Shown: piece after piece, positions 17,964 through 27,404 of the stretch
Position numbering within the stretch: position 1 is the stretch's first letter
Layout of the letters: the number at the start of each line of letters is the position of its first letter
Assembly (NCBI RefSeq): GCF_001742225.1
Contig: NZ_CP017078.1
Coordinates: forward strand, 248,001-312,000
Source: Novosphingobium resinovorum
Lineage (GTDB): Bacteria; Pseudomonadota; Alphaproteobacteria; Sphingomonadales; Sphingomonadaceae
Reading direction: 5' to 3'
Length of the DNA: 64,000 nucleotides
The notes under the pieces: model-generated
Database searches by the model: none
Seen by the model: the letters and a program-made list of their open reading frames with translations, nothing else
What the model was told of the DNA's origin: nothing
Translations under genes and position numbers: made by a program

Positions 17964-19322
17964 TTACTCAGCGGCGGTTAGACGAGAAATTTTCTGCGCG
18001 ATATCTGATGGCACCGGGGCAGCCCAGGGAGCGCCCCGCCGCCTCTTGACGTCGACTTCCATCCAGTAGGTTTCCCAACCTTTTGTCGGACCGATGCCAT
18101 CCATTGACGCTGGCCCCTGAATACTTCGCGCATTTGCGTCATCTAGGAACATCAACGGCTTGCCTCCCGAAGCAACCTTTTCGATCTCTTGCCTCAGCAG
18201 TTTTCGATACTGGATAATTGCCTTATCAGTTTGACCCAGGTGCTCACGTGTGCGGTTCTGGATTGCACCCATCGACTCCACCGCCCACTGATCGTGGACG
18301 TTGATGTCCGCTCCCATGCCGGTATAGGTGTCGGTCGCCTGCTCGTGTGGATCAAACCCGTAGTCGTTGGATTTGTCTTTTCGGGAGCGATACTCTGGAA
18401 GTTCGTAGAGTTCCAGACGTTGCTCTCGCATCTTCTCCTTATTCACCGGCGTCGTATAGCTGGTGAATATTCCGTACCAATAGCAATTCTCATCGTCGAT
18501 CGGCACGTGCCATTGGGTGATCATCATTTCCGTGCTCATCGGGATGACGAACGCTTGCGGAAATAGCTGATTGGTGACACGAACGTGCGTTCGTTCGCTG
18601 TCAATTTCGCGCAAAGCAATTAACCGAAGACCGTATTCTGTCAATTCAACGTTGATAATCGGGCGGTCACATTCCCGCATGATTTTTGTAATCGGTATTT
18701 CGCTGTCGGCAGACGTGCCGCGGAATTGCTTTCCGTATGCCGTTGATGCGTCCTCGTCTTGGAAGAAACGGTGCAAGAATGAAGAATGCGCCGGATCGAT
18801 CCCGATCTCGAGCGCCTGCAACCAGTTGCACTCCATCAGCCCCTTGAAGGCGAAGGTGTAAGCTTCGGGCGCGGCGAAGCAGTCAATATCAGGAAACGCC
18901 GGCGGCTCGCCCTCACCTAAGTATGCCCAAAGAATACCCCCCTTCTTCATAACGGGGTAGGCGCGCTGCTTGATATTCTTGCAGAGCGACGAGCCTATTG
19001 GCTCGGCCGGGGTCTCCAGACACTGCCCGCTTGCGTCGAACAACCAACCATGGAAAGCGCAACGAAGCCCACCGCGTTCGAGCCGCCCAAATGCTAGGTC
19101 AGCGCCACGATGCGGGCAGTCACGATCCATCAGCCCATACTGTCCGTCCTCGCTCTTAAAGAGCACGAGGTTCTCCCCAAGAAGCTTGACGGCCATAATC
19201 GGCCTGGGGCCATCGAGTTCGTCCACGAGGGCCGCCGGTTGCCAATACATCCGCATCAATTTGCCAGCGGCTGTCGCTGGGCCTACTCGGCTAATGAGAT
19301 CGTTTTGCTCTTGACTCATCAT
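17964..19322 (-). CDS. Rieske non-heme iron oxygenase, alpha subunit
   Basis: 452 aa from MMSQEQNDLISRVG, preceded by AAGGAG. The Rieske centre is C-x-H-x16-C-x2-H (DCPHRGADLAFGRLERGGLR, then CAFHGW); the mononuclear iron site is EIGIDPAHSSFLHRFF. The sequence style (TAAGKLMRMYWQPAALVDEL, LRCAFHGWLFDASGQC) is that of the phthalate 4,5-dioxygenase/LigX-like group, which works without a beta subunit and needs separate ferredoxin and reductase, matching the pair at 11.2-12.8 kb. First gene of an operon with the ligase and isomerase genes. Ring hydroxylation, N-dealkylation or O-demethylation are all possible reactions. Confidence 0.92.
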   Translation of the reverse strand: MMSQEQNDLISRVGPATAAGKLMRMYWQPAALVDELDGPRPIMAVKLLGENLVLFKSEDGQYGLMDRDCPHRGADLAFGRLERGGLRCAFHGWLFDASGQCLETPAEPIGSSLCKNIKQRAYPVMKKGGILWAYLGEGEPPAFPDIDCFAAPEAYTFAFKGLMECNWLQALEIGIDPAHSSFLHRFFQDEDASTAYGKQFRGTSADSEIPITKIMRECDRPIINVELTEYGLRLIALREIDSERTHVRVTNQLFPQAFVIPMSTEMMITQWHVPIDDENCYWYGIFTSYTTPVNKEKMREQRLELYELPEYRSRKDKSNDYGFDPHEQATDTYTGMGADINVHDQWAVESMGAIQNRTREHLGQTDKAIIQYRKLLRQEIEKVASGGKPLMFLDDANARSIQGPASMDGIGPTKGWETYWMEVDVKRRRGAPWAAPVPSDIAQKISRLTAAE

Positions 19323-19537
19323 GGGCTGGATTCTCCTTCGATCTTGATTTCTTCCGGGCGGTATATGTCGCCTCAGCGTAAGGTTGTCTGTCTTTCGGAT
19401 CTGCTTGAGCGTCTAACTTTCGCCAGCCGCCGCTACGTATCGCGACACTCTCTGCATCAGCTGCTTTCGGCTCTTGTCGCCGTACACATCTGGCTGCGCT
19501 TGTTCTCCTCATCAGACAAACAGGCGCATTTCGTTTT

Positions 19538-19552
19538 GTGCGATATACGAAC
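19538..19552. promoter_or_regulatory. Putative IclR-type operator C
   Basis: GTGCGATATACGAAC (reverse complement GTTCGTATATCGCAC), about 215 bp upstream of the Rieske oxygenase start. It is identical, inverted, to the site at 22571-22585 and differs little from the known PcaR site GTTCGATAATCGCAC. Confidence 0.6.
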
Positions 19553-19845
19553 GTTTGTCCGAAATAAAATGCCTCCACGGCGCTCTGAAAGCAAGCGGAT
19601 TATTTTGTCGAGCGCACGTATCCGGTTTCATAGCGGAAGTGCCTTCGCTCCGGATGATTTAAGTACTCGCGACACGTTGGGCTTAGCCTCATCGAGCGAT
19701 CTAGACGCTGCGCGCGGTTCATGCGGTATTCAACGGCAAGATGAAGCTCTCCACCGCGGCGCTGTCCCCAAGTTGCGTGACTGGGTCATCGAAGAAACGA
19801 CGATGTGATCGGCCATCAGCCGATCAAGCACAGATGTGTTGGCTT
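19553..19845. other. Intergenic stretch upstream of the Rieske operon
   Basis: No complete gene. On the minus strand around 19730-19830 the short run QLGDSAAVESFILPLNTA loosely resembles the GDSAAVESFFSSLKTE box of IS3-type transposases, so it may be IS debris; this is weak. Confidence 0.25.
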
Positions 19846-19908
19846 TGACCTGAGCCCCTGAACTTCCGCCAAAAATTGGTAGAATCCGTCACTTCAAGGG
19901 AGACGGAG

Positions 19909-20174
19909 ATGAAGCAGTCGAGGTTCGGCCAGCAGCTTCTTTAGCTTTGCATTCTCGTCGGTCAGAACCTTCAGGCGGCGGCCTCGGACACATCGAGCCC
20001 GCCGTACTTCGCCTTCCATTTGTAGAACGTCGCGCTGCTGATCCCGTACTTGCGACAAACGTCCCCGGTCTTCGAGCCTCCCTCGTGCTCCCGCAGGACC
20101 GCGATGATCCGCTCTTCCGTGAAGCGATGCTCGACAACGCCATGTTGAAGGATCTCAATTCAAAAAAATGGTGA
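19909..20174 (+). pseudogene. IS3 orfA with inverted middle
   Basis: The + strand begins MKQSRF and ends [17 protein letters not shown], but the middle (about 19924-20123) is in reverse orientation: read on the minus strand it gives [40 protein letters not shown] and, after a one-base loss, RRLKVLTDENAKLKKLLAEA. The inversion borders are a TTC and a GAA. The heptamer AAAAAAA before the stop is the usual slippage site for making OrfAB. Confidence 0.8.
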
Positions 20175-21019
20175 CGCCCGTCGCGAAGCGACAAGCTGTG
20201 GCTCACCTTTGTTCAAGTTTTGAGGTCAACCAGCGGCGGGCGTGTGCGGTCATCGGAGCGGATCGAACCTCGGTACGCTATCGCAGCGTGCGGCCCGACG
20301 ATGTTGTCATTCGCGCGAGGTTGCGCGAACCGGCCAATATCAGGCGGCGGTTTGGCTACCGTCGCCTGCCCCTGCTGTTGCGCATCGATGGCGTTTTGAT
20401 CAATCACAAGAAGCTGCGGCGTCTGTACGCCGAGGAGCGGCTTCAGGTTCGACGGCGTGGTGGTCGCAAGAAAGCGCTGGGAACAAGGGCTCCGATGACA
20501 TTGCCCCAAGGCCCCAACCATCGCTGGTCGCTCGACTTTGTCAGCGACACGCTGACCGACAGCCGGCGCTTCCGCATGCTCGCCGTGGTGGACGATTTTA
20601 CCCGCGAGTGCATCGCATTGGTTGCCGGTACGTCGCTCCCGGGCACAAGGGTCGGCCGAGAGCTCGATGCGGTGATCGCCCGGCGTGGTCCCCCGCTAAC
20701 GATCGTCAGCGATAACGGCACCGAATTTACCAGCATGGCCATCTTGCGATGGTCACAGCAGAACAGGATCGAATGGCACTACATCGCACCAGGCAAGCCT
20801 CAGCAGAACGCATTCGTAGAAAGCTTCAATGGGCGCCTGCGCGACGAACTCCTGAACGAGACGTTGTTCTCGTCCCTCAACCATGCCGCGAAGTCCTTGC
20901 CGAATGGCAGGACGACTACAACATCGTCCGCCCTCACAGCGCGATCGGCAAATCTTTCCACCGGCTACCTACGCCAAGCTCCACGCGTGCGACATGCAAC
21001 GGGACGGACCGCATGAGCT
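20168..21019 (+). pseudogene. IS3 orfB with late frameshift
   Basis: [20 protein letters not shown] at the start, [20 protein letters not shown] in the HTH_21-like region, then [20 protein letters not shown] (D), [20 protein letters not shown] (D) and [20 protein letters not shown] (E). After LNHA the frame is lost near 20885; the normal end [20 protein letters not shown] is in another frame. One C seems missing in a GCCCGC context. Confidence 0.85.
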
Positions 21020-21124
21020 GATATGGGGCTCCGCGCCCCGTCCCGTTGCATCACCGAGCCACACAGGCTCAAATAATCGAAGGATTTTCTTCCCGTCGCT
21101 GGATGAAGCTTGGGGCTCAGGTCA

Positions 21125-21331
21125 GCTTCCGTAGTCGGACTAATGCAACAGGGTGTCCGGTTTGCCCCGTCGCCAGCCCGCGATCAAGAACGACCGCGAT
21201 CGCGAACAGACCGATGGCGCCACCCGGCGCTCACCCAGATTCAGTTGCCTTCGCGGACGTGCCGTAAGGGGCTGTACACGTTCCCCTCATTGCGAAAATG
21301 TCCACTGGCGAAGCGCGCGTCCCCCAGCACC
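21125..21331. other. Short interval without a recognised gene
   Basis: Lies between the IS3 element and the end of the maleylacetate reductase gene. No domain is recognisable in any frame. Confidence 0.3.
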
Positions 21332-22390
21332 TTACACATCGAGTTGGGGTGGGGAACCCGTGAATGATCGCTTTAACATCGCGAGGATACTATCCTTATC
21401 GAGACTACGGTGGTTCCAGTGCACGCTGCGCATTACGAGGTTGACCGCGCTATCGAGATCCTCCTCACGCATCCCGATCTGTTGAAGGGAATACGGCAAG
21501 CCCAATTCTCTGAGTAGCTCGTAAAGCTTGGCGGCCGGGTCCGAAGCACCAACTGCGCAAGATAATCTTTGAATTTCAATTCCTGTGCTTCCCGCATTAT
21601 ACGCTACCGTATGCGGCAGAAGCAGAGCATGCATCGGCGCGTGAGGAAGATCGAATGCTCCACCAAGTATATGGCAGAGCTTGTGGTGCAGTGCCATCGT
21701 TGCGCTAGCCAAGGATCGGCCACACAGCCAGCTCCCGTAAAGCGCATCCGAACGGGCTTCCACGTCTTTAGGATTTCTCACAATCCGCTTTAGGCTGCCT
21801 ACAAGGGCCTCAATACCTTCTTCCGCCAAAACACGTACATCTGCCGCCTGATACAAGCCTTCGACCCCATGAGCGATCGCGTTAAATCCCGATCCTGCGG
21901 CAACTAGTGGGGGGACCGAAACAGCAAGTTCGGGATCGTATAAGACGAGTTCGGGCAAGACTTTCGGACTTCGCTGCGTAGTTTTCGTATGGTCGACTGT
22001 CTCTCCAACGATTGGTGTCATTTCCGACCCCGAGTGAGTTGTAGGTACGGCGACTTGAATTAAATCCGTTCGGAGCGCGATGGCCTTGCCGAGTCCAATG
22101 GCGGAGCCCCCGCCAAAGGAAATCGTACAATCCGCGCGAAAGTCTCTAGAGAGCTTGATCGCTTTTTCTGTTACTTCTATTGGTGTGTGCATTCGGGCTT
22201 CCGGGAATACGTTCACAGCCAAGCCCTTAATCTGGTTGGCTATCCGACTGATCGCAGTCATCTGTCCAGAGGTCGACACCAACAGCACCCGACGGCAACC
22301 GAGTTTTAGAAGTTCCTCCTCGAGCACAGCGATAACGCCGCTGCCGAACAGCACTCGTGGGCCCGCGCCGGTGTGAATGAATGCTCGCAT
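21332..22390 (-). CDS. Maleylacetate reductase
   Basis: 352 aa, full length for the family. An iron-alcohol-dehydrogenase-fold enzyme that reduces maleylacetate to 3-oxoadipate with NAD(P)H, the last step before the central oxoadipate pathway in hydroxyquinol, chlorocatechol and resorcinol routes. Signatures: FIHTGAGPRVLFGSGVIAVL, ISFGGGSAIGLGKAIAL (nucleotide binding), VAVPTTHSGSEMTPIVGETV, GFNAIAHGVEGLY and ALHHKLCHILGGAFDLPHAP with metal-binding histidines. Upstream lies the putative operator at 22571-22585, shared with the IclR gene. Confidence 0.92.
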   Translation of the reverse strand: MRAFIHTGAGPRVLFGSGVIAVLEEELLKLGCRRVLLVSTSGQMTAISRIANQIKGLAVNVFPEARMHTPIEVTEKAIKLSRDFRADCTISFGGGSAIGLGKAIALRTDLIQVAVPTTHSGSEMTPIVGETVDHTKTTQRSPKVLPELVLYDPELAVSVPPLVAAGSGFNAIAHGVEGLYQAADVRVLAEEGIEALVGSLKRIVRNPKDVEARSDALYGSWLCGRSLASATMALHHKLCHILGGAFDLPHAPMHALLLPHTVAYNAGSTGIEIQRLSCAVGASDPAAKLYELLRELGLPYSLQQIGMREEDLDSAVNLVMRSVHWNHRSLDKDSILAMLKRSFTGSPPQLDV

Positions 22391-22570
22391 CTTCGATCCT
22401 ACCTATTCCCATAGTCATTCTTAGAATGACTAACCTTCGCGGTCCGGGCAGTGGAGTGCGCTGCCTTTGCCGCAAAAAGGTTCGTTTGATGCTGGCCAAA
22501 CAAACACCCGGACGACGACTTTTCAGCGCTTCGCAATCACTGGCGAAGCCTTATTCTGCAGCGTCAGATT

Positions 22571-22585
22571 GTTCGTATATCGCAC
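22571..22585. promoter_or_regulatory. Putative IclR-type operator D
   Basis: GTTCGTATATCGCAC in the 499-bp divergent region between maleylacetate reductase and the IclR gene. It equals the inverted operator C. No second regulator gene of another family is nearby, so the adjacent IclR protein is the best candidate to bind it. Confidence 0.6.
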
Positions 22586-22889
22586 ATATGTTCGTCACTG
22601 GAGCATATTCAATGGGCGCAAAAAAATCCAGTCCCTCGTTAATAGAAGTTGCTGGTCCGCGTCAGAATTGTTACATTTGTGCGCTTACCGAACCTTGATG
22701 GTGCGCTCAATTTCTGAAAAACGCGCTCGATGCAACTTCGCAATTGGTAATGCGGGTTCATTGAGCATTTGAGCGGCAGTACAATAGGCCAATACGCAGC
22801 ACGCAGGCCTGACACTGAGACCCAAAGCATGCCATAGCCGAGCTTAGGAAGATAAAGTTTAGAGTTACTATTACTGAGGAGCCGCCAAA

Positions 22890-23642
22890 TTGGAAAAGAA
22901 GACCACGACAATACATGCAGATGAGAACTCAGAGAGTCCAGATTTCCTGGGAGCACTGGCGCGGGGGCTTAGCGTAATTACGGCGTTCGACGCACAGCAT
23001 CATCAGATGACATTAAGCGACATAGCCAAAATAGTCGATCTTCCCAGAGCGACAGTACGTCGAGCGCTTTTCACGCTCGGACACCTCGGTTACGTAGAGA
23101 ATGAAGGGCGCTTATTCCGACTGTCTCCTGGGATCTTGCGCCTCGCCTCAGCATATTTGCAATCAAATTCACTGTCCGCCGTGCTTCAGCCGGCTTGCGA
23201 GAGAATTTGTAAGTTGGCGCAAGAAACGTGCTCGGCCGCTGTCCTAGATGACCAAGACGTAGTCATTGTCGCACGAGCATCGCCCCGTCGGGCTACGGCC
23301 ATGGGGATTGGCATGGGCTACCGCATTCCGGCGGCCTCCGGAGCGCTTGGACGAACGCTACTTGCTGCGCTCCCTGATGACCAACTCAGCGAATTTATCG
23401 AGCGCTTAAAGCCGGTGCGATATACCCCGCAAACAATCATTGATAAGCGTGGAATTCGACGCTCTATTCTTGAGGCCAGAAAGCATGGTTATGCCTATTC
23501 AGATCAAGAAGTTGAGGTCGGCTATCGATCCATCGCCGTGCCACTTTTAGCTTACGACGGGCGGACAGCTGCGGCATTGCATATAGGCGCACTTGCCGAT
23601 AGTACGCCGACAAAAAAGATGCTCAACGAATTTCTTCCGTGA
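22890..23642 (+). CDS. IclR-family transcriptional regulator (PcaR/PobR-like)
   Basis: 250 aa with a TTG start (MEKKTTTIHADENSESPDFL) behind GAGGAG at 9-nt spacing. The N-terminal winged helix is SVITAFDAQHHQMTLSDIAK, LPRATVRRALFTLGHLGYVE; the effector domain shows CERICKLAQETCSAAVLDDQ, MGYRIPAASGALGRTLLAAL and YAYSDQEVEVGYRSIAVPLL. This arrangement is that of IclR activators/repressors of aromatic pathways. The protein ends at EFLP, where relatives usually continue about 10 residues; the stop lies in the end of the IS66 element, so the extreme C-terminus was probably replaced by insertion. Confidence 0.9.
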   Translation: MEKKTTTIHADENSESPDFLGALARGLSVITAFDAQHHQMTLSDIAKIVDLPRATVRRALFTLGHLGYVENEGRLFRLSPGILRLASAYLQSNSLSAVLQPACERICKLAQETCSAAVLDDQDVVIVARASPRRATAMGIGMGYRIPAASGALGRTLLAALPDDQLSEFIERLKPVRYTPQTIIDKRGIRRSILEARKHGYAYSDQEVEVGYRSIAVPLLAYDGRTAAALHIGALADSTPTKKMLNEFLP

Positions 23643-23742
23643 GCGTCCGGTGAGCTGTTTTTGCTGATCGGGCAAATCAGGCGATGTTCTGGCATTCGAA
23701 CCAGCATTAATGCTGGCATTAATACCAGAACAAAGAGGTTTC

Positions 23743-24105
23743 ATGGCTCGCATGGAGATCATGTCCGGTACCGAACGCAGACGACGTTGGTCGGACGAGG
23801 CGAAGCTGAGGATACTTGCGGAAGCTGATGAGCCCGGTGCTCGCATTGGCGATGTGGCGCGCCGGCACGACATTCATCCGAGCCAGATCCGCTTGTGGCG
23901 GCAATCATTCAGCTATGCCGATCGACCGACGGTGTTTCTCCCGGTGGAAATTACCGAGGAGGTTGGCGTAAGCCAGTCGACTACGGCGGCAACGAGGCCG
24001 GCGATCGTCGAGATCTTGCTTCGAAACGGTCGGCGCCTGAAGGTTCCGGTTGACGTTGAGTTGAAGCTGCTTGGCCCGCTGGTCGCTTGCGTGGAGGCGG
24101 CATGA
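23743..24105 (+). CDS. tnpA: IS66 TnpA accessory protein
   Basis: 120 aa from MARMEIMSGTERRRRWSDEA. The helix-turn-helix RRRRWSDEAKLRILAEADEP, DVARRHDIHPSQIRLWRQSF identifies the TnpA/IS66 OrfA type needed for transposition. An upstream in-frame ATG at 23710 is less likely. It overlaps tnpB by 4 bp. Confidence 0.85.
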   Translation: MARMEIMSGTERRRRWSDEAKLRILAEADEPGARIGDVARRHDIHPSQIRLWRQSFSYADRPTVFLPVEITEEVGVSQSTTAATRPAIVEILLRNGRRLKVPVDVELKLLGPLVACVEAA

Positions 24106-24449
24106 TCGGGCCATCGGGGAATGTGCGGGTCTATCTGGCCTGCGGAGTGACCGATATGCGGCGTGGCATTGATGGTCTATCGGCGCTGGTCGAGACGGTC
24201 GTGAAGGAGGCCCCCGGCTCGGGCGCGATCTTCGGCTTCCGCGGAAAGCGAGCTGACCGGATCAAGCTTCTCTGGTGGGACGGTCAGGGGTTTTGCCTGT
24301 TCTACAAGATTTTGGAGCGCGGATACTTTCCCTGGCCGACGGCTAAAGAGGGCGTGGCGCACCTGACGCAGGCGCAGCTTTCGATGCTCGTGGAAGGGAT
24401 CGACTGGCGTCGGCCGGCGTGGACTTCGGCTCCGGCGAGAATGGGCTAA
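24102..24449 (+). CDS. tnpB: IS66 TnpB accessory protein
   Basis: 115 aa, MIGPSGNVRVYLACGVTDMR, then MRRGIDGLSALVETVV, GAIFGFRGKRADRIKLLWWD and GQGFCLFYKILERGYFPWP, the classic IS66 OrfB signature. Appears intact; coupled to tnpA by an ATGA overlap. Confidence 0.9.
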   Translation: MIGPSGNVRVYLACGVTDMRRGIDGLSALVETVVKEAPGSGAIFGFRGKRADRIKLLWWDGQGFCLFYKILERGYFPWPTAKEGVAHLTQAQLSMLVEGIDWRRPAWTSAPARMG

Positions 24450-25922
24450 AACACCTATTTTGCAGGGAATTACTGGCGTTTTTGGCGCAAATCGGCTACG
24501 TTTACGGGTATGGAAACAGCGCCGCTGGACAGTCAGGACGAGCTCACTGCTTTGCGCGCACTGGTCGCCGAACAGGCGGCGAAGCTTGAGAGCCAGGAAG
24601 CCGAGGTCATCAAGCGTGACTCCATAATCGGACTTCTTCGCGCGCAACTGGAGCTGCTCCGACATCGGCAGCATGGCGCCTCTTCGGAAAAGATCGACCG
24701 GAAGATCGAGCAATTCGAGCTGATGCTGGAGGAGATCGAGGCCTCCCGTGCCGAGGCTGAACTGCGCTCCGGCAAAACTCCTCTGCCGGAGTTGGACGAC
24801 GCATCCGAGAAGCCGAAGCGTAGGCCTCTGCCCGATGGTCTTCCCGCCGAGGAACTGGTCTATGCGGCTCCCTGCAATTGCCCGACCTGCGGTGGCACCT
24901 CGTTCCTGAAAGCGCCCGACCGGGTAGTCCAGGTGCTGGAACACGTGCCGGCGTCGGTCAAGATTGTCCGCCATGTCGAAAAGCGCATGATCTGCAGAGA
25001 ATGCGATACGACGGTGGCTGGCGAGATGCCGACCCTGCCGATCGAGCGCGGCAAACCCGGGCCGGGACTGCTCGCCCATATCATGATCGCCAAATTCGAC
25101 GATCACATTCCCCTCTACCGTCTGTCGGAGATGTACGAACGGTTGGGGATAGACATCTCCCGATCGGTGATGGCCGACTGGGTCGGCCGCGTATCCGCTT
25201 TGCTGACACCACTCGTCTTCTTGATCAGGGCCCATATCGCCGCGCTCGACCGAATACATACGGACGATACCCCGGTCGATGTTCTCGACCCCGGACGGGG
25301 CAAGACAAAAACCGGCAGAGTCTGGGTCTACGTCTTCGACGGCAGTGGCTATCAATCCGCCACTCCCGCAGCCATCGCCTATTACTACAGCCCTGACCGC
25401 AGGGGTGCGCATCCGGCTGACCACCTGGCAAGCTTCAGCGGCGTCATGCATGCCGACGGCTATGGGGGCTACAAGAAACTCTACGGCAACCAGATCGTTG
25501 AGGCCGCCTGCATGGCGCATGCGCGGCGCAAGTTCCATGATGTGATCAAGCTGAAGCCATCTCCGATCGCTGAGGAAGCGCTGTCGCGCATCGGCGCTCT
25601 CTACGATATCGAGAACCGTATCCGAGGCATGTCGGCTGACGAGCGTCGTACCCTGCGCCGAGAACATGCCCGGCCCGTTCTGGATGAGCTGAAGGCCTGG
25701 ATTGAAACCACGCTCTCAACTTTGCCGCAGAAGCAGAAGCTGGCCGAGGCGATGCGATACGCCCTGTCGCGATGGGCAGCCTTGAGCGTCTACATCGACG
25801 ATGGCCGGGTCGAAATCGATAACAACATTGCTGAACGAGCCATGAGACCGCTTGGAATTGGAAGGAAGAACTGGCTGTTTGCCGGCTCAGACAAGGGCGG
25901 TGAGCGCATCGCCAACATTCTG

Positions 25923-27244
25923 GGGACTGTCAGGAATTCCGTGTGTGAGCGGGCATAATGGGTAAGAAGGAGACCCTGTATGCCTCGACGCAAGGAGCCG
26001 GCGATCCCGGCTGATTTACTCGATCAACTCTTGGCCGGCAGCGATGCGGCCAGTGCGCTCCAGCAGGGCGGCCTGCTGGATTCATTGAAGAAGGCGCTGG
26101 CCGAACGGGCGCTCAACGCCGAGATGGATTACCACCTTGGCGATGCCTCGCAGGTCGGGAACAGCCGCAATGGCTATGGCCGCAAGACGGTGGTGACGGA
26201 CACCGGCAAGATCGAGATCGAGGTGCCGCGCGATCGTCAGGCCAGCTTTGATCCGCAACTGATCGCCAAGTACCAGCGCCGGTTTCCGGGCTTCGACGAC
26301 AAGATCGTCTCGATGTATGCGCGCGGCATGAGCACACGGGAGATCGTCGGGCACTTGCGCGATCTGTACGGTATCGACGTCTCGCCGGACCTGATCTCGA
26401 CGGTGACCGACGCCGTGCTCGAAGAGGTCGCCGCCTGGCAGGCCCGACCGCTCGATCCGGCCTATCCGCTGGTTTTCTTCGACGCGATCCGGGTCAAGAT
26501 CCGTGACGAAGGTCTGGTCCGCAACAAGGCTATCCACATCGCGCTAGGCGTGCGTGCCGATGGCGGCAAGGTCGTCCTGGGCCTGTGGATCGAGCAGAAC
26601 GAGGGCGCCAAATTCTGGCTGCGGGTGATGAACGAGCTGAGGAACCGCGGTGTTGAGGACATCATGCTGGCCGTCGTAGACGGCCTGAAGGGCTTTCCAG
26701 AGGCCATCACCGCCGTGTTCCCAGAGACGATCGTCCAGACCTGCATCGTCCACCTGCTGCGCAACTCGATGGACTTCGTGTCGTGGAAGGACCGCAAGGC
26801 GCTCGCTGGTGCACTGAAGACCGTCTACCGCGCCACCGATGCCATCGCTGCCGAGGAGGCCCTGACAGCCTTCGAGGCCGGCGAATGGGGTCGGCGCTAT
26901 CCTGCGATCGGCCAGAGCTGGCGCCGTGCATGGGCCGAGGTTATCCCGTTCTTTGCCTTCCCCGACGAGGTCCGCCGCATCGTTTATACGACAAACGCCA
27001 TCGAGGCGTTGAATGCCCAGCTTCGACGGGCGGTCAGGGCCAGGGGGCACTTTCCCAGCGACGATTCAGCGACCAAGCTGCTCTATCTGATCTTGAACCG
27101 ATCCGAGAAAGAGTGGAAAATGCCGCCACGTGAGTGGTCCATGGCCAAGGCCCAGTTCGCCGTGCTGTTCGGAGAACGCTTCATCAAGGCCATGGCAGCG
27201 TAATGTTCAACCGCCCGCCCACACACGGAATTCCTGACAGTCCC
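25923..27244 (+). mobile_element. IS256-family element (1322 bp) inside IS66 tnpC
   Basis: Ends are inverted repeats of about 25 bp beginning GGGACTGTCAGGAATTCC. The 8-bp direct repeat ACATTCTG lies on both sides (25915-25922 and 27245-27252), so this is a clean, fairly recent insertion. Confidence 0.93.
25980..27203 (+). CDS. IS256-family transposase
   Basis: 407 aa, MPRRKEPAIPADLLDQLLAG at the start. Mutator-type core: LAERALNAEMDYHLGDASQV, GNSRNGYGRKTV, VPRDRQASFDPQLIAKYQRR, FFDAIRVKIRDEGLVRNKAI (D), MLAVVDGLKGFPEAITAVFP (D) and VYTTNAIEALNAQLRRAVRA (E). It appears intact and could act. Confidence 0.95.
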   Translation: MPRRKEPAIPADLLDQLLAGSDAASALQQGGLLDSLKKALAERALNAEMDYHLGDASQVGNSRNGYGRKTVVTDTGKIEIEVPRDRQASFDPQLIAKYQRRFPGFDDKIVSMYARGMSTREIVGHLRDLYGIDVSPDLISTVTDAVLEEVAAWQARPLDPAYPLVFFDAIRVKIRDEGLVRNKAIHIALGVRADGGKVVLGLWIEQNEGAKFWLRVMNELRNRGVEDIMLAVVDGLKGFPEAITAVFPETIVQTCIVHLLRNSMDFVSWKDRKALAGALKTVYRATDAIAAEEALTAFEAGEWGRRYPAIGQSWRRAWAEVIPFFAFPDEVRRIVYTTNAIEALNAQLRRAVRARGHFPSDDSATKLLYLILNRSEKEWKMPPREWSMAKAQFAVLFGERFIKAMAA

Positions 27245-27404
27245 ACATTCTGACCATCATCGAGACGGTCAAACTGCAAGGCCATAATCCGGAGGTCTAT
27301 CTGACAGATGTCCTGACCCGGATCCAGGATCACCCCAAGGATCGACTTGAAGACCTGCTACCCTGGAACTGGACGCCTGCAAAAGCTCGATGCGAGGCCG
27401 CCTG

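Larger units (their letters stand above)
19846..21124 (+). mobile_element. IS3-family element (IS407-like) with internal inversion
   Basis: Terminal inverted repeats TGACCTGAGCCCC (19846-19858) and GGGGCTCAGGTCA (21112-21124) bound 1279 bp, flanked by a 4-bp direct repeat GCTT (19842-19845 and 21125-21128), the duplication size of the IS407 subgroup. A roughly 200-bp segment of orfA is inverted and orfB has a frameshift, so it is inactive. Confidence 0.85.

Noticed and set aside
24177..25667. Long minus-strand frame opposite IS66 tnpC
   Set aside because: Shadow of tnpC; composition and lack of motifs speak against a gene.
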